Shown here piece after piece: positions 8,120 to 16,559 of a stretch of DNA of 26,356 nt; position 1 is the stretch's first letter, and the number at the start of each line of letters is the position of its first letter. A program made the translations under genes and the position numbers. Below the pieces are notes generated by a model that saw only the letters and a list, made by a program, of their open reading frames with translations, did not search any database and was not told the origin of the DNA. Source of the stretch: GCA-002790365 sp964486645 (GTDB taxonomy: Bacteria; Bacteroidota; Ignavibacteria; Ignavibacteriales; Ignavibacteriaceae); assembly GCA_964486645.1 (NCBI GenBank), contig CAZAOG010000022.1:1-26356 (forward strand), read 5' to 3'.

Positions 8120-9121
8120 TTGGAAGAAATTGAACAAAAATTAAATAAAATTAAAACGTACAATAAAAGTAAGGGAAATAATTACCTGCTGCACATAGGA
8201 CTTTTTCTTATAACTTTAATTACAACTACAATTGCCGGAGCGGAATGGATAAGCGGAACTCCCGGTCCTTATGAATTTTCATTTCTTCTACAAGGACTGC
8301 CTTATTCTCTGTCGATATTATTCATTCTTTCTTGTCACGAATTCGGGCATTATTTCGCGGCTAAAATTCACAAAGTTGATTCAACGCTGCCGTATTTTAT
8401 CCCTTTTCCTTCTATCGCGGGATTTTTAAACTTTGGTACTATGGGCGCGGTTATAAAAATAAAATCTCCCGTACAGACAAAAAAAGCCATGTTCGATATC
8501 GGCGTTGCCGGGCCAATTGCCGGTTTCATCGCGTCGTTAATTGTTTTGTTTTGGGGTTTTACTCATGTTCCCGGTAAGGAATATATTTTAAGCATTCATC
8601 CGGATTATTTCTTAAAAAGTTTCGGTCAAGGTCAGATGCAGCTTGCTTTCGGAGATACTTATTTGTTTGCATTTTTAAAAAATATTTTTGCCGATTCTTC
8701 ATCGTTCTTTCCCCCGATGAGTGAAATATATCATTATCCTTATTTATCGGTAGGATGGTTCGGATTGTTTGTAACGGCAATGAATATGATTCCGGTCGGA
8801 CAGTTAGACGGAGGGCATATCAGCTACACAATGTTCGGCGAAGAATCACATTTTAAGATTGCAATAATTTCCTTTTCGGTATTATTTATACTCGGTACAC
8901 TCGGTATTCTGGAAGGAGTTTTTGATACGAGTTTTACATTCGGCTGGTCGGGTTGGCTGTTCTGGGCATTGATTTTATACTTTTTTATAAGATTAAAACA
9001 TCCGCCCATACCCGATAATTCCGAATTGGATTTTAAAAGAAAGTTGTTGGGTTACATTAGTTTCATTATTTTACTTATGTCTTTTTCACCGACTCCGTTT
9101 ATTATATCGTTCGGGGGATAA
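8120..9121 (+). CDS. Site-2-protease-like (M50) intramembrane metalloprotease
   Basis: A 333-residue polytopic inner-membrane zinc protease. H73-E74-F-G-H77 is the HExxH zinc site, and N222-M-I-P225...L229-D230-G-G-H233 is the second M50 motif that supplies the third ligand (Asp230). Between them GTMGAVIKIKSP and GVAGPIAGF are typical of the EGY/S2P-like subgroup. No PDZ domain is visible, unlike RseP. Such enzymes cut transmembrane segments of regulators or cleaved signal peptides. The start is TTG at 8120, immediately after the preceding stop. Its tight packing behind the barrel gene suggests it processes or regulates something linked to that envelope pathway; this is inference. Confidence 0.88.
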   Translation: MEEIEQKLNKIKTYNKSKGNNYLLHIGLFLITLITTTIAGAEWISGTPGPYEFSFLLQGLPYSLSILFILSCHEFGHYFAAKIHKVDSTLPYFIPFPSIAGFLNFGTMGAVIKIKSPVQTKKAMFDIGVAGPIAGFIASLIVLFWGFTHVPGKEYILSIHPDYFLKSFGQGQMQLAFGDTYLFAFLKNIFADSSSFFPPMSEIYHYPYLSVGWFGLFVTAMNMIPVGQLDGGHISYTMFGEESHFKIAIISFSVLFILGTLGILEGVFDTSFTFGWSGWLFWALILYFFIRLKHPPIPDNSELDFKRKLLGYISFIILLMSFSPTPFIISFGG

Positions 9122-9143
9122 AATAAAAGCTTCAGAAAAAATA

Positions 9144-9962
9144 ATGACAAAAAAAATATTTTCGATACTTTTAATTTCCATTTCATTATTAGTACTTAAT
9201 GGATGCGAAAAAGATTTTAACTCTGTAATTGACCCTAAAATCAATAATATTCAGGTGGCTTCGGTTGTTTCTTACGACAGAGTAGTTTTTAACCCCGCCG
9301 ATCCGTCAATTACTTTTGCAATAAAATTTGTATCCGTCGACGGTTTGAACGGCGTCTCATTCAATATATTTTCTCCTTCCAACAATTTGTTAAACGAACA
9401 ACCGGTCGAACTATTGGATAACGGTGACCTTGCGAATAACGGAGATTCAGCCGCCGGTGATCTGACTTATTCAAATAAATTTTTGATGAGCAGCAATTTT
9501 GCGAGCGGTTCTTATAACGTTGAATATAAAATCACTTTAAGCGACGGAAGTAAAAAAGTAATTGCTTCTCAGCATTTTAACTATGATAACGGAAAGACGA
9601 ACCTGCCGCCCGTACTTAGTAATTTAATCCAGCAAGATACGGTTAGAACTACAATTCGTTTTACATTTTCCGTAAAGGTAAACGATCCGGACGGATTGCA
9701 GGATATCAAAAAAGTTTATTACGAATTGTTTACGCCAAACGGAACGAAAATTGTCAACAACCAAGGCATATCTCAATTTCCGTTATTTGACGACGGTAAT
9801 ACCGCCTCAAACGGTGATGCAGCGGCAGGGGACGGAAGATATACCGTGTTTTTAACTTTTCCAAGTACCGTTACGCTCGGCAGTTGGAAATTTGATTTTA
9901 CTGCAAACGATAAGGCGGGGAATAATAGCAATACAATTTCACATAACGTTGAAGTAAAATGA
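9144..9962 (+). CDS. Lipoprotein with two Ig-like domains and duplicated acidic motif
   Basis: A 272-residue exported lipoprotein. The signal peptide ends in the lipobox L18-N-G-C21, so Cys21 is expected to be lipidated. The mature part holds two related beta-sandwich-like domains. Each carries a glycine/aspartate-rich motif: LDNGDLANNGDSAAGDLTY at 91-109 and LFDDGNTASNGDAAAGDGRY at 214-233. The duplication is plain in the sequence, and the clustered Asp/Asn could bind calcium (inference). The second domain ends like a surface Ig-fold with FTANDKAGN. It starts 22 bases after the protease gene and overlaps the next gene as ATGA, so it is likely co-translated with the secreted Asp-box protein. 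Confidence 0.75.
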   Translation: MTKKIFSILLISISLLVLNGCEKDFNSVIDPKINNIQVASVVSYDRVVFNPADPSITFAIKFVSVDGLNGVSFNIFSPSNNLLNEQPVELLDNGDLANNGDSAAGDLTYSNKFLMSSNFASGSYNVEYKITLSDGSKKVIASQHFNYDNGKTNLPPVLSNLIQQDTVRTTIRFTFSVKVNDPDGLQDIKKVYYELFTPNGTKIVNNQGISQFPLFDDGNTASNGDAAAGDGRYTVFLTFPSTVTLGSWKFDFTANDKAGNNSNTISHNVEVK

Positions 9963-11527
9963 AAAGTAGTCTGAAATACATATTTGTAATTCTTTTGTTC
10001 TCCGGATTTACCTTATCGCAGGTTATTCCCGATAAATTCGGTTTATCCGCTGAAAAAAAATTAACAAAATTAAATGCAGATGATAATCCGGCTGGTAATT
10101 CCATTACGGATATAATTGTAGTCGGCGATACCGTTTGGGTAGCAACCGGCAACGGATTGAGTGTATCATTTGATAACGGAATAAGCTGGAAAAGTTTTTC
10201 CGGCAGCGCGGATTTTGGTACCGAAAGTATATCGGCACTTGCTTACAACAACGGAGTTGTGTGGGCTGCAACCGCACGTACGGAAAAAATAAACAGTGAA
10301 AACGTAGATGTGGGTTCAGGCTTGAAATTTACTTTTGATAACGGCGTTACCTGGAATTCCGTTCCTCAACCTGTCGATAATCAAAACGACACGACAATTA
10401 ATTACGGAATTAATGTCCTTCGCGCTTTACCGGTTACCGTTGCCCAGCAAAATTTAACGTTTGATATTGCTTTTACTCCGGGTACGGTGTGGATAACATC
10501 ATTTGCAGGCGGGTTAAGAAAAAGTACGGACAACGGCGCTACATGGGAGCGTGTTGTAATTCCGCCCGATTATCTCGATGAAATTCAACCGACTGATACT
10601 TTAAGTTTTTGTCTTTCGCCTTCCGCCGGAAGTTTCTGTTCTGAAAATAATTTAAATCATAGAGCTTTTTCAGTTATTTCAACTAATGATTCGACTCTTT
10701 ACGTAGGTACGGCGGGCGGAATTAACAAATCAACCGACGGCGGAATAAGTTGGAAAAAATTCAATCATCAAAATCAGAATAACCCTATCTCCGGTAATTT
10801 TGTGCCTGCTTTAGGTTTTAATAAAAATAATAATACTATATGGGCGGCTACGTGGGCGGCGCAGGGAACAGGGGAATTTTATTCGGTTAGTATGTCTGCT
10901 GACGGCGGGAAAAATTGGTCGACCTATTTAAATGGCGAAAAATCTCACAACTTCGGATTCAAAGGCGGAGATGTAATTGTTGCATCCGATAACGGTATCT
11001 TCCGCTCGGATAATTTAGGGACAACCTGGATTACTCCTTCAACAATAAAAGATTCGAAATCAAATTTAACGCTGACAACCGATGTCTTTTTCTCGGCAGC
11101 TTCGCTGAACAATGATATTTGGCTCGGAAGTAACGACGGCTTGGCAAGGTTAACCGAAGGTGCCGGAATGTGGACAGGCACTTGGAAGTTATTTTTTGCT
11201 TCGCAGCCGTTAGCTTCAGCCGATGAAAGTTACGCTTTCCCGAATCCGTTTTCGCCAAGAGTTGAAAGATTAAAAATAAAATACAGCACCGGGGGAAAAA
11301 GTGTTCCCGTTACCATAAGAATATTTGATTTCGGAATGAATTATGTAACCACGGTTATTCAAAATGCAGTTCGCGGAAATCCTGTTCACAGCGTTGACAA
11401 AACGGGGGTAATTGATTTCTGGGACGGGCGTGACTCGGCAGGGAATATAGTCCCGAACGGAATTTACTTTTACAGAATTAATGCCGGAGGTAATGTGCAA
11501 TTCGGCAAAATAGTAGTAGTACAATAA
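9959..11527 (+). CDS. Secreted Asp-box (BNR) propeller protein with FlgD-like C-terminal domain
   Basis: A 522-residue exported protein with a signal peptide ending near TLSQ. About six Asp-box type repeats are visible (SFDNGISW, TFDNGVTW, STDNGATW, STDGGISW, SADGGKNW and the weaker SDNLGTTW), which mark a beta-propeller as in sialidases and photosystem-assembly-like proteins. No catalytic set of a sialidase is evident. From about residue 425 a FlgD-Ig-like tail follows: YAFPNPFSP, the IRIFDFGMNYV strand, FWDGRDSAGN and NGIYFYRI. In this bacterial group such tails are common on cell-surface and type IX secreted proteins, so secretion by that route is likely but not shown. It overlaps the lipoprotein gene and precedes a PorV-like gene by nine bases. 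Confidence 0.8.
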   Translation: MKSSLKYIFVILLFSGFTLSQVIPDKFGLSAEKKLTKLNADDNPAGNSITDIIVVGDTVWVATGNGLSVSFDNGISWKSFSGSADFGTESISALAYNNGVVWAATARTEKINSENVDVGSGLKFTFDNGVTWNSVPQPVDNQNDTTINYGINVLRALPVTVAQQNLTFDIAFTPGTVWITSFAGGLRKSTDNGATWERVVIPPDYLDEIQPTDTLSFCLSPSAGSFCSENNLNHRAFSVISTNDSTLYVGTAGGINKSTDGGISWKKFNHQNQNNPISGNFVPALGFNKNNNTIWAATWAAQGTGEFYSVSMSADGGKNWSTYLNGEKSHNFGFKGGDVIVASDNGIFRSDNLGTTWITPSTIKDSKSNLTLTTDVFFSAASLNNDIWLGSNDGLARLTEGAGMWTGTWKLFFASQPLASADESYAFPNPFSPRVERLKIKYSTGGKSVPVTIRIFDFGMNYVTTVIQNAVRGNPVHSVDKTGVIDFWDGRDSAGNIVPNGIYFYRINAGGNVQFGKIVVVQ

Positions 11528-11536
11528 GAGGAAAAT

Positions 11537-12535
11537 TTGAAGAGAATAATTACAATAACGTTATTATTTGTTTCTATGCTTTCGGCACAACCCGAGTTCA
11601 GCAGAATCAGTACGCAGCCCGGAGCTTTCAGCAGAATGGGATTCGGCGCAAGGGGAATGGGTATGGGAAACGTGATGTCCGCCGTTAAAACAGGCAGCCT
11701 TGTTTCTTATTATAATCCCGCATTGTCCGTATTTCAAAAAGATAATTCTTTTCAAACTTCTTATTCCATTTTATCGTTGGACAGAAAATTAAATTTCTTG
11801 AATTTCACAAAAAGATTTACTCTTCCGAGTAAAAGAAAAAATAACAATAATTCTAAAGAATCCGATTTAATGGCGGGTATCAGTTTCGGACTTATAAATG
11901 CAGGCGTTGGTGATATAATAGAAAGGGATAACCAAGGGAATAATATCGGCACCTTTTCCACAACCGAAAACCAATTCTTCTTTTCGGTTGCCAAAGAATT
12001 ATCCAAAAAATTAGCACTCGGTATTTCCGTTAAATTTTATCACTACAACCTTTATCAGGATATAACTTCAACAGGCATCGGATTTGATTTCGGCGGGATT
12101 TACTCTTTTAATGAACGGCTAACTTTTTCTTTAGTGATAACGGATTTAAACAGCAAATACAAATGGGATACGGTGCCCGTACTGCAGCAAGCCGGCAGCA
12201 GGACCGAAAACAAATTTCCCCTGCTTAAAAAAATAGGAGCGAGCTATTTTAGTAAAGAGTATAAAACATTGATAGCCGCGGAACTGGAAAGCAGCAACGC
12301 AGGAACTACAATATTTAGAATTGGCGCGGAACATTATCTTACAAAGAATTTTACTCTAAGAGGCGGGCTCGATCAATACAATTTGCAAAATTCGGACTTC
12401 CCGGTTCGTCCGTCTTTCGGCGTATCTTTTACAAGAAAAATAAGTAATTTTTTAATTGGTGTAAACTACGCTTTTGTGATCGAAAGGTATTCACCCGATG
12501 ACAGGCATATTGTGGGTGTTTCGGTTAGGTTCTAA
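11537..12535 (+). CDS. PorV/PorQ-family outer-membrane protein (first copy)
   Basis: A 332-residue protein with a signal peptide ending at SMLSAQ and a beta-barrel of the FadL/PorV type. The N-terminal block (MGFGARGMGMGNVMSAV then SLVSYYNPA) is the hallmark of PorV/PorQ proteins: glycine-rich 'GARAxGMG' followed by 'YYNPA'. The last strand ends in VRF, a typical barrel-end signal. PorV shuttles type IX secretion cargo to the attachment machinery, while other members have unknown roles. It starts at TTG with a good AAGAGGA ribosome site just upstream, nine bases after the secreted Asp-box gene. This placement fits a cargo/shuttle pairing, which is inference. Confidence 0.82.
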   Translation: MKRIITITLLFVSMLSAQPEFSRISTQPGAFSRMGFGARGMGMGNVMSAVKTGSLVSYYNPALSVFQKDNSFQTSYSILSLDRKLNFLNFTKRFTLPSKRKNNNNSKESDLMAGISFGLINAGVGDIIERDNQGNNIGTFSTTENQFFFSVAKELSKKLALGISVKFYHYNLYQDITSTGIGFDFGGIYSFNERLTFSLVITDLNSKYKWDTVPVLQQAGSRTENKFPLLKKIGASYFSKEYKTLIAAELESSNAGTTIFRIGAEHYLTKNFTLRGGLDQYNLQNSDFPVRPSFGVSFTRKISNFLIGVNYAFVIERYSPDDRHIVGVSVRF

Positions 12536-12704
12536 TTTTTAATATTATTGAATTTAATATTTTTGTAATTTTTAATGTTGAAATAATTTATTAAGATTAA
12601 AAAGAAGCTTATAAACAAGTCTCTAAATAAGTTGATGAATATAACAAATAACATAAAAATGATGTTGAGGATTTTAAATAAAGTATCTAATCAATTATAA
12701 ACTG

Positions 12705-13613
12705 ATGAATAAATATTCCATAAAAACATTACTCATGCTTTTACTTTTTGTTTCTGCTTCCTATGCCCAAACCGCGGGTGAAAGCGGTTTGGCTTTCTTA
12801 AAGATAGGTTTCGGTGCGAGAAATATTGCAATGGGTAATGCGGGTACCGTTTTTGCAAATGGTGTAACCGCTCAATTTTACAACCCTGCCAAACTTGCCT
12901 ATTCGGATGATAAAGAATTAATTGCAATGCATAATAATTGGGTGCAGGATGTTAACAGCGATGTAATTGGCGCGACCACCCGGCTGTTGGGCGTTAGAAT
13001 CGGAGTAGGCGTTAACATAACATCGGTGAACGGTATTGAGGTACGGACAAAACCCGGAAAAGCTCAGGCAAAATTCGACGCCAAGTTTTTCTCCGGTAAT
13101 ATTTCCACGGGGTTTGAGATTTATAAAGGATTGAAATTCGGTGTGACGTATAAATATTTGTACGAACAGTTTTTTATAAATGAAGCTAAAGGATATGCAT
13201 GGGACTTCGGACTTGACTACAAAACACGGATCCCGAATTTAACCGCTTCATTTGTAATTAGAAATCTCGGTTCGATGGAAGCTCTTAAAACGAAAGGGAC
13301 AGAACTTCCTACGGAAATAACCGCAGGCGCTAATTATTTATACAATGTATCGAACAGCGAACTGAGTTTTTTGGTAGGAGGGGAAATTCAAAGATTTACA
13401 AAAACGAATATCACACACTTAAACCTTGGGGGTGAAGTCACGTATAAAAATATTGTCGCGGTAAGGATGGGCTATCAAAGCGGATATGACACGAGGAGTT
13501 TTACTTACGGCTTCGGTCTTTCTTGGCATCACCTGACTTTTGATTTTGCTTATGTTCCGTTTCAGTTGGGACTTGGCAGCGCTAATTTATTTTCTCTTCG
13601 TTATAAATTTTAA
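12705..13613 (+). CDS. PorV/PorQ-family outer-membrane protein (second copy)
   Basis: A 302-residue exported barrel protein. The signal peptide ends at ASYAQT. The block KIGFGARNIAMGNAGTVF followed by AQFYNPAKLAYS is the PorV/PorQ signature, and the protein ends in the barrel-closing LRYKF. It is related in pattern to the preceding PorV-like protein, but the two are diverged, so this is an old paralogue rather than a recent copy. A 169-base AT-rich spacer separates them, so it may have its own promoter. It lies 11 bases before the FemAB-like gene. Confidence 0.82.
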   Translation: MNKYSIKTLLMLLLFVSASYAQTAGESGLAFLKIGFGARNIAMGNAGTVFANGVTAQFYNPAKLAYSDDKELIAMHNNWVQDVNSDVIGATTRLLGVRIGVGVNITSVNGIEVRTKPGKAQAKFDAKFFSGNISTGFEIYKGLKFGVTYKYLYEQFFINEAKGYAWDFGLDYKTRIPNLTASFVIRNLGSMEALKTKGTELPTEITAGANYLYNVSNSELSFLVGGEIQRFTKTNITHLNLGGEVTYKNIVAVRMGYQSGYDTRSFTYGFGLSWHHLTFDFAYVPFQLGLGSANLFSLRYKF

Positions 13614-13624
13614 CAAATAAAATC

Positions 13625-14599
13625 ATGTTCAAAATTGTTCCATTCAGCGAATCAAAAATTACAGACGAAAAGTGGGATGAGTTTGTAATTAACTCCAATA
13701 ACGGAACGATGTTCCAAATGCAAAAATTTTTTGCATATCATTCATCCGGTAAATTTAATTTTCATCATCTTATAATTCTTGACGAAAATAAAATCGTTGC
13801 GCTGTTGCCCGGAGCAATTGAGGAAGGCAATATTTTCGAATCTCCGATAGGTGCAAGTTACGGTTCGTTGGTTACAAAAGATATCACTTTTAAAAAAGCT
13901 ATGGAACTTGTTTCAACTATGTTGGAATACGGCAAAAAAAAGGGTTTTAAAGGATATTTGCTTACATCTGCTCCGATGATTTATGAAAAACATCAAAATC
14001 AGAATTTGGAATTTGCCCTATTGTGGCAAGGTTTCAGCTATAAACTTCATTACATATCAAGTGCAATAAAATTGGATAAAGAAAAAGATATAATCCCAAG
14101 GTTTAGTGCAACTATTAGAAGAAATGTCCGCCAAGCTTTGAAGAACCCTGATTTACGGGTAGAGATAAATGATAAATATGACGAATTTTATCCAATTCTG
14201 TTAAGTAATAAAGCACGGCATGGCGTTAAACCCACCCACACCCTTGAAGAACTTTTTAGATTAAAGAAACTTTTACCTGATTATTTAAAATTATTTATGG
14301 TTTATTATAAAGATAAACCGATAGCAGGTTCGCTAATGTTTTATCCGAATAAGCAGGTTGCACTTTGTTTTTATAATATGTTATTATATGAATATGCAAA
14401 ATACAAACCCATTCAATTACTAATGTATGAAATTGTTAAAGATGCAACGGAATCAGGTTATTCATATGTAGATATAGGTGTATCTCAAGATACTAAAGCT
14501 GAGAATCCTATGACTCCGAGCATGGGACTTATTGATTTTAAAGAAAAATTTGATGCAAAATCTATTATGCGGAATACACTTTTTAAAAAGATTGATTGA
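13625..14599 (+). CDS. FemAB/GNAT-like acyl- or aminoacyltransferase
   Basis: A 324-residue cytosolic protein with the two-lobed pattern of FemAB-like transferases. Lobe one ends near residue 145. The basic linker FSATIRRNVRQALKN (160-174) is typical of FemAB/'GNAT family, cellulose biosynthesis CelD-like' proteins. Lobe two holds the KPIAGSLMFY and LCFYNMLLYEYAKYKP strands and the YVDIGVSQD segment. Relatives transfer amino acids to peptidoglycan or acyl groups to polysaccharides and exosortase-linked products. The substrate is not evident. It sits before a GT4 glycosyltransferase with a nine-base gap, pointing to polysaccharide or cell-wall modification. Confidence 0.75.
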   Translation: MFKIVPFSESKITDEKWDEFVINSNNGTMFQMQKFFAYHSSGKFNFHHLIILDENKIVALLPGAIEEGNIFESPIGASYGSLVTKDITFKKAMELVSTMLEYGKKKGFKGYLLTSAPMIYEKHQNQNLEFALLWQGFSYKLHYISSAIKLDKEKDIIPRFSATIRRNVRQALKNPDLRVEINDKYDEFYPILLSNKARHGVKPTHTLEELFRLKKLLPDYLKLFMVYYKDKPIAGSLMFYPNKQVALCFYNMLLYEYAKYKPIQLLMYEIVKDATESGYSYVDIGVSQDTKAENPMTPSMGLIDFKEKFDAKSIMRNTLFKKID

Positions 14600-14608
14600 A
14601 CATCCTTT

Positions 14609-15733
14609 ATGGAAAATGAAAAAAATCAAAAATCTATTTGTATAAGTTTCTTAGGGAATATTGATTACGACACGAGGACGAGAAATATTTATCAAACACT
14701 TAAGGCTCAAAATTACACCGTTAATGTTATTTCTTTCGATTGGCTTACCGAAAATTTTACTACTCAATTCGGTGAAGTTACAATTTATAAATTAAGTAAA
14801 AAATTTTCCTCACTTCTTTTCTATTTGAAATTTTCTTTTTTACTCTTGAAAAAGTTGATAAGTAATAAATCGGTAATCTATTTTGCGGAAGATATTTATA
14901 CATTACCTTTTGTAACCGTTATTGCAAAATTAAAAGGTTCAAAAGTATTTTATGATTGCAGGGAATTATTCGGACATTTGGCAGGGCTAAAAGAAAGAAA
15001 AATTTTACAATTTATTCTAAAAATTATTGAAAGATTATTTATTAACCGCGTTGATTTAATTATAACAACAGGAGAGATGGATTCCGAATTTATTGAGAAG
15101 GAATACGGAGTAACAAAATCGACAGTATTAAGGAATCTGCCGCGATTTTACAAACCGTTTAAACCTATAAATTTTTATGAACTGCTAAATATCCCCACCG
15201 ATAAAAAGATTTTACTTTATCAAGGGGTTGTGTTACACGGAAGAGGACTGAAATATATTTTTGAAGCTTTAACCGAGTTAAAGAATTTTGTGCTGATCGT
15301 TTTGGGTGAAGGCGAGGAACTGACATTTTATAAAAATTTATCGAAAAAATTAATTATTGAAAATAAAACATATTTTATTGGAAAGGTTAAACAAAATGAT
15401 TTATTAAAGTATACAGCCGGAGCGGATATAGGTTTATCGCTCATCGAGAATTTATCGTTAAGTTATTATTATGCACTGCCGAATAAATTATTCGAATACG
15501 TAATGGCGGAAATACCTGTACTTGCAAGTAATTTACCCCAAATGAAGAAAATTATTAATACTTATAAAGTAGGCTTAACAGTTGAGGATTCTAATACCGA
15601 AGAAATTAAAAAAGCGTTAAAAAAATTAGAAGAAGAAGAAATTTATAAACAAATTAAAAATAATTGCAAAGAAGCATCCGCCGAATTGAATTGGGAAAAA
15701 GAAGTTAAAAATTTGTTGTCATTTCTTGCTTAA
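14609..15733 (+). CDS. Family 4 glycosyltransferase (GT-B fold)
   Basis: A 374-residue cytosolic transferase that probably adds a sugar from a nucleotide donor to a growing envelope glycan. The N-terminal Rossmann half contains DYDTRTRN and VIYFAEDIYTLPF. The C-terminal half has LLYQGVVLHGRGL (200-213), VLGEGEE and N292-KLFEYVMAEIPVLAS, the nucleotide-sugar-binding 'PNKxxEYxxxxxPV' block of GT4 enzymes. Donor and acceptor cannot be told from sequence. Its stop codon overlaps, tail to tail, the stop of the methyltransferase on the other strand, so the two transcripts share an end. Confidence 0.88.
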   Translation: MENEKNQKSICISFLGNIDYDTRTRNIYQTLKAQNYTVNVISFDWLTENFTTQFGEVTIYKLSKKFSSLLFYLKFSFLLLKKLISNKSVIYFAEDIYTLPFVTVIAKLKGSKVFYDCRELFGHLAGLKERKILQFILKIIERLFINRVDLIITTGEMDSEFIEKEYGVTKSTVLRNLPRFYKPFKPINFYELLNIPTDKKILLYQGVVLHGRGLKYIFEALTELKNFVLIVLGEGEELTFYKNLSKKLIIENKTYFIGKVKQNDLLKYTAGADIGLSLIENLSLSYYYALPNKLFEYVMAEIPVLASNLPQMKKIINTYKVGLTVEDSNTEEIKKALKKLEEEEIYKQIKNNCKEASAELNWEKEVKNLLSFLA

Positions 15734-16458
15734 TTTTTCCTTTTGGTATATACAACCAAAATATGAAGCGGTGAATTATAAAAAAAATTAGCAAACCGGT
15801 CTTTTATTCTCCATAGCCGGAAAGGGAAATATTTTAATATTACGTAAGTTCTTAAAAAAACCAAAAATTTATTACCGAATGTTTTCCAATTAAAGCTTTC
15901 TAATTTTTCATCTGCCAAAAGAGATTTTAATTTGTGTTCATCAAAAGAATGAAGGTGGGCATTAACGGGCGTTTTTTTGTTGCAGTGAATACATAAGTTA
16001 TACCGGATTTTCTCTTTATAAGGCGTGGTAATAATTAATTTTCCGCCCGGTTTTAATACTTTAAAAAGTTCCTTAACAAATTTATCGGGTTTAATAACAT
16101 GTTCAATTATCTCCGACGCAATAATGCAGTCAACCGAATTTGTTTTTATCGGTAAATTAAAGGCGTCTCCTGTCAGTCCGTAATGATGTTCGCCGGGAGT
16201 TTCCGTTTTGGCACGCTTGGGATTAGTCATTGACAAATCGAAAGAAATTACTCTTTTGCCTTTGGGGATAAAATATTTTGCAGCCCAAGAAGAACCGCAG
16301 CCGACGTCTAAGATTAAATCTGCGTCATTTGGTACAAAAGATATTATATATTCCTTTACCCTTCTTTCATCGTGTTTGGTAGCGCCTTTTCTCTCTTCAA
16401 AATAATCAAATTCAGCGGCGTCTTTTTCATAATGATTAATATAATCGAATTCATCCAT
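15730..16458 (-). CDS. Class I SAM-dependent methyltransferase with CxxC insert
   Basis: A 242-residue cytosolic methyltransferase of the Methyltransf_11 kind. Motif I is LILDVGCGSSWAA (48-60), motif II is about VISFDLS (70-76), the later block is DCIIASEIIEHV, and post-motif LKPGGKLIITTPYKE closes the core. A less usual insert follows: C156-xx-C159 then H168-x-H170 (LCIHCNKK and NAHLHSF), which could bind zinc or contact substrate. The target is unknown. Neighbours on both sides are glycosyltransferases, so methylation of a sugar or lipid-linked intermediate is the best guess. It is the only minus-strand gene in this stretch and overlaps the GT4 gene end to end. Confidence 0.85.
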   Translation of the reverse strand: MDEFDYINHYEKDAAEFDYFEERKGATKHDERRVKEYIISFVPNDADLILDVGCGSSWAAKYFIPKGKRVISFDLSMTNPKRAKTETPGEHHYGLTGDAFNLPIKTNSVDCIIASEIIEHVIKPDKFVKELFKVLKPGGKLIITTPYKEKIRYNLCIHCNKKTPVNAHLHSFDEHKLKSLLADEKLESFNWKTFGNKFLVFLRTYVILKYFPFRLWRIKDRFANFFYNSPLHILVVYTKRKN

Positions 16459-16559
16459 AAATTATCGGAATGATCAGTTTTAAAAAAATATATTTAAAAA
16501 AATAAAAAAGTAACATTTAAAATATTTAAATTTAATTTAAACATTAACAATTAAAGAAA

